64,000 bases of DNA, from contig OZ251568.1 in assembly GCA_965243525.1 (NCBI GenBank), positions 372,001 to 436,000 of the forward strand. Reading direction: 5' to 3'. Below are positions 7,683 to 14,521 of this stretch, in pieces (the stretch's first letter is position 1; every line of letters begins with the position of its first letter). The position numbers were made by a program, and so were the translations under genes. This DNA comes from WTKD01 sp965243525. GTDB taxonomy: Bacteria > Spirochaetota > Spirochaetia > WTKD01. Under the pieces are notes generated by a model that searched no databases, was not told the DNA's origin, and worked only from the letters and a program-made list of their open reading frames with translations.

Positions 7683-7796
7683 TCACAGAAGAATCAATGC
7701 AAGAACGATTGCAACACCAAGGGCAATAATGCCGATTTTGGTGATGAGTTTGAGATTTTTCCAATGGGTGTATAGTTTTTGTAAGAATTGTTTCAT
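7683..7796 (-). CDS. 37-aa single-span membrane protein in lysis cassette
   Basis: A short frame starting MKQFLQKLYTHWKNL and ending in a hydrophobic helix (IIALGVAIVLALILL). A strong ribosome site (GGAGGT) lies 4-5 bases before the ATG, and the stop is 1 base from the next gene's ATG. Positively charged at the N-terminus with a C-terminal membrane span, it resembles small pinholin-type or holin-accessory proteins. The strong ribosome site makes translation likely; the exact role is not shown. Confidence 0.55.
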   Translation of the reverse strand: MKQFLQKLYTHWKNLKLITKIGIIALGVAIVLALILL

Positions 7797-7808
7797 GCTT
7801 ACCTCCGT

Positions 7809-8126
7809 TTATTTTCGCTCAAGTACGCCGATTCCCAACAAGCCACCTGCTGTTGGAAATAAATACATAAGATAGTTTGCGACATCGCGCTCAAAAGCCA
7901 CGCCGATTCCAATCAGAGCGAGCGATGCTCCAAGAAGAATATAGGCAGCAACACGTTTGCTGCTTGTGTTGCCTTGTTTGTCACAAAATAATCCATGTCC
8001 TGGGTTTTGTTTTCTGTCACCAGATTTGGACGGGCAATCGTCATACCGATTTGATCCACCGCCGGTGCTTTTTATGTTTTTTGCATTTTTTGTTGGTTTT
8101 CTGGTTTCCTGTGATTGTTTATCCAT
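7809..8126 (-). CDS. holin-like protein with two membrane spans, 105 aa
   Basis: A polar, basic N-terminal half (1-58, rich in Lys, Ser, Gly and Asn) is followed by two hydrophobic helices (about 60-78 and 84-101) and a short 'LERK' tail. Two-span proteins of about 100 aa next to an endolysin gene are usually class II-type holins, which form the inner-membrane hole that releases endolysin. The start overlaps the endolysin stop by 8 bases. The unusually long hydrophilic N-terminus is atypical for a holin. Confidence 0.5.
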   Translation of the reverse strand: MDKQSQETRKPTKNAKNIKSTGGGSNRYDDCPSKSGDRKQNPGHGLFCDKQGNTSSKRVAAYILLGASLALIGIGVAFERDVANYLMYLFPTAGGLLGIGVLERK

Positions 8127-8763
8127 CTGCTAACTCCTTGTATGTTGCAAGAACCTTTCTCCAGTTTCTGCCGCCATATTCAGGTCGCAGGGAGAGGTCT
8201 CCTTGATGTTCCTCCCATTCAAGTGGATAGAGTTCTGCCGGGTCTGGACGATCTTCCCAACGTTGCCAAGGACTCTCGTGCAGTTCATAGTGGATATGGG
8301 CACCGGTCGAATAGCCTCCGTTGCCTGATTCACCTATCATCGAACCGCGGGTCACCTTCTTGCGTTCGCCAATGACCGCAAAGGTTTTGCCAAATCCATA
8401 GATCAACCCTTTTAGTTTTTTGTTGTGTTCAAGTTGTGCGGTGATCTCGCCATGGGCAAAGACATGGGTCAATCCGCTCTTGCCTTCCAAGATGTAACAA
8501 CGCCCGAATACCGCCATACGGTAATGCCGAAAGGGTGCCAATGATCGTGGTATATCCCGATGCATCAACGAGTCAGTGATGATCCACCACCACCCGATGC
8601 CGTCTTCCGGAGCCCGGATAGGGGTTCCAACCGGGACAGCAATGTCCCAAGCACCGTGCACATGGTTGCGATGTTCTTCTGGTTTGCTCAAGGGGCGTGG
8701 TTCATAAAACTCAGTAGTTAATTGCCAATCGTTTCCAACTGGAAAAAGTAGCGAATCAGTCAT
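8119..8763 (-). CDS. M23-family endopeptidase, probable phage endolysin, 214 aa
   Basis: A zinc metallopeptidase of the M23 (LytM) family that would cut peptidoglycan cross-links. The motifs are 'HGAWDIAVPVGTP' (His and Asp zinc ligands, H37 and D41) and a late 'GAHIHYEL' that supplies the HxH pair, with 'HVFAHG' between. There is no signal peptide, as expected for an endolysin that leaves the cell through a holin. It sits between two membrane-protein genes, with TAATG-type overlap to the upstream gene. The insert between the two metal motifs, about 95 residues, is longer than in minimal M23 domains. Confidence 0.8.
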   Translation of the reverse strand: MTDSLLFPVGNDWQLTTEFYEPRPLSKPEEHRNHVHGAWDIAVPVGTPIRAPEDGIGWWWIITDSLMHRDIPRSLAPFRHYRMAVFGRCYILEGKSGLTHVFAHGEITAQLEHNKKLKGLIYGFGKTFAVIGERKKVTRGSMIGESGNGGYSTGAHIHYELHESPWQRWEDRPDPAELYPLEWEEHQGDLSLRPEYGGRNWRKVLATYKELADG

Positions 8764-8993
8764 TAAAGTAATCCTTCGAAAACCATGCGGACAAGATACA
8801 TCACGCCGTCGATTCCACCGATGAATGCTGCCGCCAAGGTTGCAATCATGATCAGTTCTATGCGTTGCTGCCGTCGCTCCTGCTTTTCATATTTCGTTTC
8901 AATATTTTCAACACGATGCTTCAAGCCCTTGTATCCATTGCCATGCACAGCGTGTTCCAGTTTTGCGATTCGTTCTGTTTGTGTTTGTGCCAT
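8763..8993 (-). CDS. small coiled-coil protein with C-terminal membrane span (XhlA-like?), 76 aa
   Basis: I chose the ATG at 8993 (MAQTQTERIAKLEH), preceded by GAAGGAA. The longer frame to 9032 would start inside the terminator hairpin. Residues 5-48 are a charged helix with coiled-coil pattern and residues 50-72 are a membrane helix. This layout resembles XhlA/hemolysin-XhlA proteins of PBSX-type prophages, which act with a holin. It is the first gene of the lysis-tail block, just after a terminator. Confidence 0.55.
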   Translation of the reverse strand: MAQTQTERIAKLEHAVHGNGYKGLKHRVENIETKYEKQERRQQRIELIMIATLAAAFIGGIDGVMYLVRMVFEGLL

Positions 8994-9008
8994 ATATTCC
9001 TTCGTTCC

Positions 9009-9047
9009 AAAAAAAAAGAGAACTCCCCGCATATAGCGGGTGTTCTC
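9009..9047 (-). terminator. intrinsic terminator between early and late phage genes
   Basis: On the reverse strand, GAGAAC-CCCGC pairs with GCGGG-GTTCTC around a 5-base loop, followed by nine T's. It lies between the SSB-like gene and the first lysis gene, so expression of lysis and tail genes needs either read-through (antitermination) or a promoter within the short space after the hairpin. Confidence 0.85.
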
Positions 9048-9153
9048 TCCTTATAGATACTGTTCCGAACTCAATGTTCTTGCGATCAGCAATTACAGTG
9101 TATCATGCAAATCGCGAAGAACGCGTATAGTTTACATATTTTTGATAAAAAAA

Positions 9154-9552
9154 TTAAGAGGAATTGTTCTTGTAAAAAGAACCATCCTCCCCAAAATCAT
9201 CGAGTGTTCCTTCAAACGGAGCGTCCTGACTCAATTCAAGCCCTTGGATGCGCACAACAATATTGCTGTGGATGATTTCATGATCCGTTTCTTCCAGATT
9301 CTGATGTAGCTCTCCCAGCACGCGTACAAGAGAACCTTCGCGAACACTACACAGCGTATTTGCCATATCCCCCCAGGCTTCAATATCAACATAGGAAATA
9401 ACTTCTCCTATTTCGCCCAATTCGTCGATGCCCTGCCGAACGGTTTTGAGCATTGCCTCCACCTTGTAGATAGGGTCTGTTTGTTTTTGGAGTATCTCCC
9501 CGATGAGAATCCCCTCTAATAAGACAATGTTAAGAAAGTCTAATTGTTGCAT
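9154..9552 (-). CDS. SSB-like OB-fold protein (putative), 132 aa
   Basis: The pattern fits a small single-strand DNA-binding protein: 'LNIVLLEGILIGE' resembles the first strand of SSB (N-x-V-x-L-x-G-x-L), 'GSLVRVLGELHQN' resembles the 'G-x-x-V-x-V-x-G-x-L' strand, and 'NIVVRIQGLEL' the last strand. The C-terminus is acidic (DDFGEDGSF), as in SSB tails. It lies in the replication/recombination block with an exonuclease and an annealing protein, where phages often carry an SSB. The identity is inferred from this pattern and is not certain. An OB-fold protein of another kind is possible. Confidence 0.45.
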   Translation of the reverse strand: MQQLDFLNIVLLEGILIGEILQKQTDPIYKVEAMLKTVRQGIDELGEIGEVISYVDIEAWGDMANTLCSVREGSLVRVLGELHQNLEETDHEIIHSNIVVRIQGLELSQDAPFEGTLDDFGEDGSFYKNNSS

Positions 9553-9580
9553 GCTAGCTCCTGCTTCATAATTTCAGTGG

Positions 9581-9595
9581 TACTATCATATAGTA
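9581..9595. promoter_or_regulatory. palindrome TACTAT-CAT-ATAGTA upstream of the SSB-like gene
   Basis: Perfect 6-base arms around a 3-base centre in the 62-base gap between the 183-frame gene and the SSB-like gene. Read leftward it overlaps TATGAT/TATATG-type -10 sequences, so it may be an operator over an internal promoter. I see no convincing -35. Confidence 0.3.
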
Positions 9596-9614
9596 TCATA
9601 CCCCTGTGTGGTCT

Positions 9615-10130
9615 TCATTGGCCCAGTTCTTGCTGAATTGCATCGTGCAATCCTTCTAGGCTAATGCCGTCTAATTTTTTTTGCAATATATCGATTTCTG
9701 CCTGTATCTGCGCTCGATCCTCACTCGAACTCTTGTTTGGATCCCATTTTTTGCGAAGAATCCAATGCCATTCTATCGCCGAAGAACAGAGGAATCGAAG
9801 CTGCACATCATAGGGCATTTTGTTAAACAAGGGCTCTTTTTTTGCCTTGGCCGACAGGCTCTTCTGCGGATCGGGAGGAATTTGCGATAACAAATCCCAA
9901 AAATCACCGGGAAGCGGCAGAAGATCGCCCCCCCGAACTGAATTCATCAGCATTTCAAGCAGAGCACGCATGCGTTGGCCATCATGAGCTATTTTTCGCA
10001 ACACTCGTGCAACCGCAGCGTATTGGGTTGGGTTGTATTTCCGTCTGTAGAGCTGCTCGATGCTGGTGATGCATTCTTGAATGGTATTCTGTATGGTGGT
10101 TTGCCATGTATCAACGTGAGAGTCGTGCAT
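9615..10130 (-). CDS. phage hypothetical protein, 171 aa
   Basis: A mainly helical, soluble protein of unknown family. I chose the ATG at 10130 (MHDSHVDTW), which follows AGGAGG by 6 bases; the longer frame to 10166 lies deep inside the upstream gene. The start still overlaps the upstream replication gene by 20 bases. It contains 'QYAAVARVLRKIAHDGQRM', a basic helical stretch that could bind nucleic acid. Its place after a replication-initiation gene would suit a helicase loader or replisome accessory, but there is no Walker motif, so this is not claimed. Confidence 0.6.
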   Translation of the reverse strand: MHDSHVDTWQTTIQNTIQECITSIEQLYRRKYNPTQYAAVARVLRKIAHDGQRMRALLEMLMNSVRGGDLLPLPGDFWDLLSQIPPDPQKSLSAKAKKEPLFNKMPYDVQLRFLCSSAIEWHWILRKKWDPNKSSSEDRAQIQAEIDILQKKLDGISLEGLHDAIQQELGQ

Positions 10131-11622
10131 CCCATGCCTCCTTTTCTCGCTCTGTGAATCGCTCAACCCATCGATCCATGTCTTCGTCTTCCGATGGCAT
10201 CATCTGCGCTGTTTGTTGATCCAGAATACTACGTTGCTCAATTGCCGCTTGCAGCGATTGCTGCACCATATGCAAGAGTCGCTCATAATGCGGGAGAATT
10301 CCACTGGGACAAAACGGAATGCTCTGCCAAAAGGATTGTTCTCGCTCGGATAGGCTTCCGTCTTGCTTGAGCATGCGAAGTTTTGCAAGTATCGCTTGGA
10401 GGATTTTTCGCGCATCTCCACAAGAATGCCGCTCAGCACGCAAACGCAACTGCCTGAGTGCACCACGCTGCTTTGCTATTGCAGCATAATAGACATCTGC
10501 ATCCTGACTGAGAAATATCTGTTCAATATCTGCCTCCACCGCATGTTTAAGCGTTCCAATTCCTTTTTTTGATCGTGGCGAGGAAGGTGAACCTGGCGCA
10601 AGAACAGCATCTGTTTTGCGAGCAAGAACGTCTTCAGATTTTTCTGCTCCATCTTGGCAGTATTTCCCTGCGCTATTCTCGGCATGCTCCTCTGCCCCAT
10701 CCTGGAGATCTCTCCCCACCCCACGTTGAACATGCCCCCCTGCTTCATTTTGAACACTCCAGGCAGGCTGAACACCTTCTTCTGCGTCATCCACTTCCTC
10801 CAAGGCCATGATTTCTTCTGGCAGAAAGGAATCAGAATCGGCGATATGACGAAAATCATTCACCTGCAACAACGTAGGCTCTGGTGTAAGTTCTGGTGTA
10901 GGTTTTGTACTATATACATCAACTGATTTCTCATTTCTGCATTCGTGCAATACTTGCGGATGCACAAAAAACTTTTCCATTCCTGCATTTGCTACGTGCT
11001 GATTCTGCAAAGCACGTGAAGAAATCGCCCTATCTTCTTCATTTTTTTGTGATTCTTGTCCGACAATTCCTGGGACAGGCGTATTCTTCTTGCCTTGCGC
11101 TGCTTCTTCTGATTGAGGCGTTGATAGGGACATCAAGTGAGGTTCTAGCTGCGCATCTGCTTCTTGCTTGGCATCGGCACGATCCTTCTGCACTGGTTCA
11201 GCAGTGATAGCAAGGCCTTCATTGATCGTCGGACCGGCCGTCGGGGCATCAGATATCAAAACATCAGACGTCGGAGTCTCAGATATCGCTGCATCACCCA
11301 CCGGGGCATCATCTAATTGACCCAACTGCGCCTTTCTTTCTGGCGATATCCTGAAATACAAAACACGATTGCACGATGCCTTTTGCATCTCTTCGATAAT
11401 CCCTGCTTTGCGTAACACAGCGCGTGCTGCCTTCTGCTGATAATATGATAGGCCCGTTTCAGCGCTGAACTCCTCAGCACTCTTGTAGATCCATCCCTCA
11501 GGATCTCGCGTACGACTGCTCCAATATTCAAGTTGTGCAAGCAGGGCCGCTGCACTCATCCCCCACTGCCTGATATAGGACACGTCGATGCATAAAACAC
11601 GCCGTCGCTGCTTCATTGACAT
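10111..11622 (-). CDS. phage replication-initiation-like protein with winged-helix N-terminus, 503 aa
   Basis: The N-terminal 110 residues look like the winged helix-turn-helix of phage replisome organizers: 'WGMSAAALLAQLEYWSSR', 'SAEEFSAETGLSYYQQKAARAVLRKAGIIEE'. Two low-complexity linkers follow, one with degenerate Asp-Ala-Pro-Thr/Ile units (about 128-165) and one with Gly/Glu/Asp/Gln units (about 290-345). A helical C-domain (about 360-503) has 'CGDARKILQAILAKLRML'. This is the layout of DnaD/O-type initiators that bind the phage origin and recruit the host helicase. It lies after recT/yqaJ, as in skin/PBSX-type elements. The start at 11622 overlaps the upstream stop; the ATG at 11616 is an alternative. 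Confidence 0.6.
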   Translation of the reverse strand: MSMKQRRRVLCIDVSYIRQWGMSAAALLAQLEYWSSRTRDPEGWIYKSAEEFSAETGLSYYQQKAARAVLRKAGIIEEMQKASCNRVLYFRISPERKAQLGQLDDAPVGDAAISETPTSDVLISDAPTAGPTINEGLAITAEPVQKDRADAKQEADAQLEPHLMSLSTPQSEEAAQGKKNTPVPGIVGQESQKNEEDRAISSRALQNQHVANAGMEKFFVHPQVLHECRNEKSVDVYSTKPTPELTPEPTLLQVNDFRHIADSDSFLPEEIMALEEVDDAEEGVQPAWSVQNEAGGHVQRGVGRDLQDGAEEHAENSAGKYCQDGAEKSEDVLARKTDAVLAPGSPSSPRSKKGIGTLKHAVEADIEQIFLSQDADVYYAAIAKQRGALRQLRLRAERHSCGDARKILQAILAKLRMLKQDGSLSEREQSFWQSIPFCPSGILPHYERLLHMVQQSLQAAIEQRSILDQQTAQMMPSEDEDMDRWVERFTEREKEAWDARLSR

Positions 11623-11822
11623 GCTTCACACTCCCCCGTTTCTCCTGAATAGGCAGCACATCCAGCTAGAAAATCATCAGTATCTTGCAATGCTGTTGCA
11701 TCTTCAGCAAAATCTTCCGTGTCTTGTCTTGCAAGCTCCTCAGTGTTATGCGCGCATTTAAACAGTGCAGCATCTGTGCTCAGTTCAGTGTTCATAGGTG
11801 TAGAAAAAGATTGTGTAGTCAT
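11613..11822 (-). CDS. small acidic Cys-containing phage protein, 69 aa
   Basis: I chose the ATG at 11822 (MTTQSFSTP), preceded by GGAGGA at 5 bases. The protein is strongly acidic (many Asp and Glu, almost no Lys or Arg) and ends with a cysteine cluster, 'CAAYSGETGECEACQ'. Small acidic proteins in this position can be DNA mimics or anti-host factors, but nothing identifies it. The start lies 15 bases after a terminator-like hairpin, so expression may be attenuated. Its stop overlaps the start of the replication gene. Confidence 0.5.
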   Translation of the reverse strand: MTTQSFSTPMNTELSTDAALFKCAHNTEELARQDTEDFAEDATALQDTDDFLAGCAAYSGETGECEACQ

Positions 11823-11836
11823 GGCATTCCTCCAAT

Positions 11837-11869
11837 AAAAAATCCCCTTGTCACGTGACTGACAAAGGG
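11837..11869 (-). terminator. terminator-like hairpin before the acidic gene
   Basis: On the reverse strand, CCCTTTGTCA pairs with TGACAAGGG (one bulged T) and is followed by a G, an A and six T's. It lies downstream of the recT gene and just before the ribosome site of the acidic 69-aa gene, so it could end the recombination transcript or act as an attenuator. Confidence 0.6.
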
Positions 11870-12119
11870 AAAACAACACGATACACACCTGTTTTGCGTA
11901 TTATTACAGGAGGAACTATTTTTTGTTGCAAAGAGCTAATAGCGTGCTTCGATCTATTTGACACAATCGTGCAATACATCGCATCGCATTGCCATATCAT
12001 CGCCCAGAAATACCGAGCAAAAAAGGAAAATGGCCGTTTTCCTTTCATACAGAATCTAATACAAAATACACGTAGCGACAAACATAAATTGTTTAAAAAG
12101 CGCATTTTTTCTGCAATGT
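11870..12119. other. about 250-base spacer between recT and the acidic gene; no gene supported
   Basis: A reverse-strand frame of 90 codons (11851-12123) is open here, but it runs through the terminator hairpin, has an odd composition (Cys, Phe, Arg) and overlaps recT. I do not call it a gene. In another frame a short stretch reads like the second half of a helix-turn-helix ('CIARLCQIDRSTLLALC') and ends in a stop. It is preceded by a stop 5 codons earlier, so it may be the relic of a small regulator. Confidence 0.3.
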
Positions 12120-12791
12120 TCATAGAATTTGTTTCTCCCTCGCTGATTTTGACAGATATCTCAGACGGCCCAAGCCCTGCTTCGCGTATTCTTCTTTCTT
12201 TATAGTATCATATGTATAGTATGCATCAACCGATTGTTGTTGTTGCTCTGCGGTAATCAATGCCTGTTCGCGTGCTTCTGCAAGTTTTTCAAGAAATTGC
12301 CGTCCTATGACCGGCTCATCTGTCGACAGAGTTGCAGGGTCTTGCTGATGATATTCACCTTCGTCAAAAACACCGCACCCACAGAGGCTGAGAGTTAATC
12401 GACGTTTCGCCTTGGTCTCGCATTTCATAATCGCATTTGCTCGCGATTCTCCTTTGAGCATCCCGATATCGATTGCCCCCATCGCTACGTCAGTTCGACC
12501 CGTCTTGTCCTTGCCGGTCACGCTCACAATGAGGCAACCATTTAATTCCTCATGCTGCATATCGAGGATGGACACCCCATGCACCTTGCGCAATTGATCG
12601 GTTCCCTGCCTGGTGACATAGAGCGTCAATTTTCCATTGAGTCGAATGTATTCAAAAGGCCTGGTTAGGGGATGCACCCCGGCAAATTCACACATTTTTT
12701 TGTAATGCTGCACCTTTTGCGCATCGTTAAGTTGATCCAGATCATGCGAAAGAATGACCTGCTCAATCGAATCTGGTATATGTTCAGACAT
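12120..12791 (-). CDS. RecT/Bet-type single-strand annealing recombinase, 223 aa
   Basis: Probable phage annealing protein that pairs single strands made by the neighbouring exonuclease. Visible features are 'AGVHPLTRPFEYIRLNGK' (a conserved N-terminal block of the Redbeta/RecT superfamily), 'LYVTRQGTDQLRK', and 'IMKCETKAKRRLTLSLCG', matching the family block in which Lys/Arg-rich residues contact DNA. The C-terminus (150-223) is a Gln-rich, charged helical region. The start overlaps the exonuclease stop by 8 bases, so the pair is coupled, as exo/bet pairs usually are. Confidence 0.75.
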   Translation of the reverse strand: MSEHIPDSIEQVILSHDLDQLNDAQKVQHYKKMCEFAGVHPLTRPFEYIRLNGKLTLYVTRQGTDQLRKVHGVSILDMQHEELNGCLIVSVTGKDKTGRTDVAMGAIDIGMLKGESRANAIMKCETKAKRRLTLSLCGCGVFDEGEYHQQDPATLSTDEPVIGRQFLEKLAEAREQALITAEQQQQSVDAYYTYDTIKKEEYAKQGLGRLRYLSKSAREKQIL

Positions 12792-13773
12792 AACCTTCCT
12801 CCTTTATAGTACGAATCTGATAATTCGTAGAATTATAGGTATATTTTTTTACAAGTTCTTCTTGTTCTTTTTTCAGTCGCGCCGTATCAATGCGCTTGGC
12901 GTTCACCCGAATCAATGATGCCTGCAGGTTCTGCGATATCAGCGTACACCGCGCGACAGCTTCCATCTTTTTGAGATGTATCAGGTCCAGTTGCGACAGC
13001 ACCCTTTGCACCGCCGCACGCTCATCGGCAATAACCCGCTTTTTCTTTCCACGTAAACTCAAGAGATCCGAAAGCGCCGCGTGCATCTCCTGTGAATTGT
13101 TTTCGATAGTTCCAATATTCTTGTCTGATGACAACAAGGCGGCCAGCACCTCGTTCAGATATTCAGGATTTGGTGGATCAGAGAATTCAATGAACTCCCA
13201 AAATGTTGCAATTGCTACCTTGATGCAGGCGATGATCTCTTCATCACGCTGAATCTCAAACACATGATAAGCAAGTGAATCCACCGCATAGGGATCTGCT
13301 GGATCGTATACTCCCAGCAAAATGAATCCGTGGGTGGACTCGGTGATCGCAAGATAATGCTGCACTTGCAGGGTATATTGATCAGGCACCCCCTTCTCCC
13401 AATACTGCAGGTTTTGCGGTGAGGTGGTTTTGATTTCAAGCACACAGTTGCCATGACGTTCGTCTTCAACCCATCCGTCGATGTTCGCATGGGCACGCGG
13501 AATATCGGGGTTGGTCAGAAAACTCTTTGGTGCATTCAGCAGGCTTATCTTTCTTCCCAGCACTTCGGTCAAAACTTTGGCAGATCGTCTGCGAATTTTT
13601 GATTCAAGCTTTCTTCCAATACGCATCGCTTCATAATCCATCGATGGACGATATCGGTTTCGTTTCAGACTATACAATCGCGCCGCCGACAAAAATGGGC
13701 TCTTGCCCAACAAGGCAGCTATTTCACTGCCCCCAATCGATGTGTGCCGGCGCTCATGCCAGGTTTTTTGCAT
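12784..13773 (-). CDS. YqaJ-type viral exonuclease/recombinase, 329 aa
   Basis: A member of the YqaJ/lambda-exonuclease nuclease superfamily (PD-(D/E)XK fold), which resects double-stranded DNA ends. Motifs in order: 'RRHTSIGGSEIAALLGKSPF' near the start (the IGGSDIAAI-type block), 'EAMRIGRKLESKI' (helix with catalytic Glu), 'NIDGWVEDE' (Asp) and 'VLEIKTTSPQ' (E-x-K), then 'QYTLQVQHYLAIT'. These are the expected catalytic residues. The C-terminal third is a charged coiled-coil-like region. It works with the annealing protein encoded next. Confidence 0.85.
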   Translation of the reverse strand: MQKTWHERRHTSIGGSEIAALLGKSPFLSAARLYSLKRNRYRPSMDYEAMRIGRKLESKIRRRSAKVLTEVLGRKISLLNAPKSFLTNPDIPRAHANIDGWVEDERHGNCVLEIKTTSPQNLQYWEKGVPDQYTLQVQHYLAITESTHGFILLGVYDPADPYAVDSLAYHVFEIQRDEEIIACIKVAIATFWEFIEFSDPPNPEYLNEVLAALLSSDKNIGTIENNSQEMHAALSDLLSLRGKKKRVIADERAAVQRVLSQLDLIHLKKMEAVARCTLISQNLQASLIRVNAKRIDTARLKKEQEELVKKYTYNSTNYQIRTIKEEGYV

Positions 13774-14422
13774 AATTTTCTGCCCCCTCTAGATTTTTTG
13801 CAGAATTGCCGTGTTCTTTTTTTGAAGAATGAGTAAATCGCACGAAAAGAAATGCAGTTCGCAGCGATATGGGCAAGCGCAGCACAGACAGAACAAACTG
13901 TCGCAGCTTCGGTGCATCTTTGTATTTACAGAAAAGTGCATGGATGCCCGCCAAAAAAAAGATCACCAAGGTTGACGCATGTAGGAGGTACTGGCCAACC
14001 CAGGAGACGAGAATCATCCATGTGAATAGAAAATCGCATAACGACGGATTCTGTGTGTTTGGAGAATACGTGGTATGGATGATTGGGGAGGTGATCAACG
14101 GGGTATCCTGGGAGGGGATACCAAGGATCGATGCAACAAGGGGATCGTGATCAATCCATTGAGGCCATAGGGTTAAAAAAGGGGCGAAGAGACCGTCAGT
14201 CAGGAGAGAAGACCAGGACTCCCGCCCGCGTATACATGTTTTAGCGCTCATATCAGGAATGCCGATAGAGTCGCGATGATGGAAATTGCTCGCAGAGTCA
14301 GGCGCATCAGGACTTGGATCATCCAGCGGTCGCTGCATTCTGCATTGCGATGCATGCTGAGATTCGGAGAATCCGTGGTGTATCGCCGTGATTTGTCCTC
14401 GTGCTAGCTCAGTCATACCCAT
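13754..14422 (-). CDS. phage early membrane protein, about 222 aa
   Basis: First gene of the leftward early operon. I start it at the ATG at 14422 (or 14416, MTELARG), because the longer frame to 14458 would start inside the -35 box of the early promoter. Residues 1-80 are polar and His/Ser/Asp-rich. Two hydrophobic segments follow (about 130-165, 'FTWMILVSWVGQYLLHAS' and 'LVIFFLAGIHALF'), then a basic helical tail. No family is recognised. As an immediate-early membrane protein it might act in superinfection exclusion or host takeover; this is a guess from position. It overlaps yqaJ by 20 bases. Confidence 0.5.
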   Translation of the reverse strand: MGMTELARGQITAIHHGFSESQHASQCRMQRPLDDPSPDAPDSASNFHHRDSIGIPDMSAKTCIRGRESWSSLLTDGLFAPFLTLWPQWIDHDPLVASILGIPSQDTPLITSPIIHTTYSPNTQNPSLCDFLFTWMILVSWVGQYLLHASTLVIFFLAGIHALFCKYKDAPKLRQFVLSVLRLPISLRTAFLFVRFTHSSKKEHGNSAKNLEGAENYAKNLA

Positions 14423-14429
14423 CAATTCC

Positions 14430-14458
14430 AATATATAGAACTTCCTATATTTGGTCAA
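14430..14458 (-). promoter_or_regulatory. leftward early phage promoter TTGACC-N17-TATATT
   Basis: The -35 box TTGACC (14458-14453) and the -10 box TATATT (14435-14430), on the reverse strand, are spaced exactly 17 bases. Transcription would begin near 14423, giving a very short or absent leader for the early gene. The spacer contains TATAGAACTTCCTATA (14434-14449), a near-palindrome well placed for a repressor to block polymerase. Confidence 0.75.
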
Positions 14459-14491
14459 TACTATTTTTACTACTTCTTTATTTTTATTTGG

Positions 14492-14504
14492 ATTCGAATA
14501 TAAT
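14492..14504 (+). promoter_or_regulatory. rightward repressor promoter -10 with ATTCGAAT palindrome
   Basis: A perfect TATAAT (14499-14504) lies 17 bases before the repressor ATG, with no good -35. It partly overlaps the 8-base palindrome ATTCGAAT (14492-14499). A weak -35 plus an operator at the -10 suits an autoregulated repressor promoter. AGGAGAG at 14512-14518 is the ribosome site. Confidence 0.55.
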
Positions 14505-14521
14505 TAGTCTTAGGAGAGACT

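Noticed and set aside
7287..7775. 162-codon forward frame over the spanin region
   Set aside because: It is antisense to two better frames, has no ribosome site, and faces against the direction of the operon.
11851..12123. 90-codon frame and a short HTH-like peptide near 11935-12010
   Set aside because: The frame crosses a terminator hairpin and has no ribosome site. The HTH-like stretch is only about 23 codons long and flanked by stops.
14423..14458. Start of the phage membrane protein at 14458
   Set aside because: This start lies in the -35 box of the early promoter, so it would not be in the mRNA.
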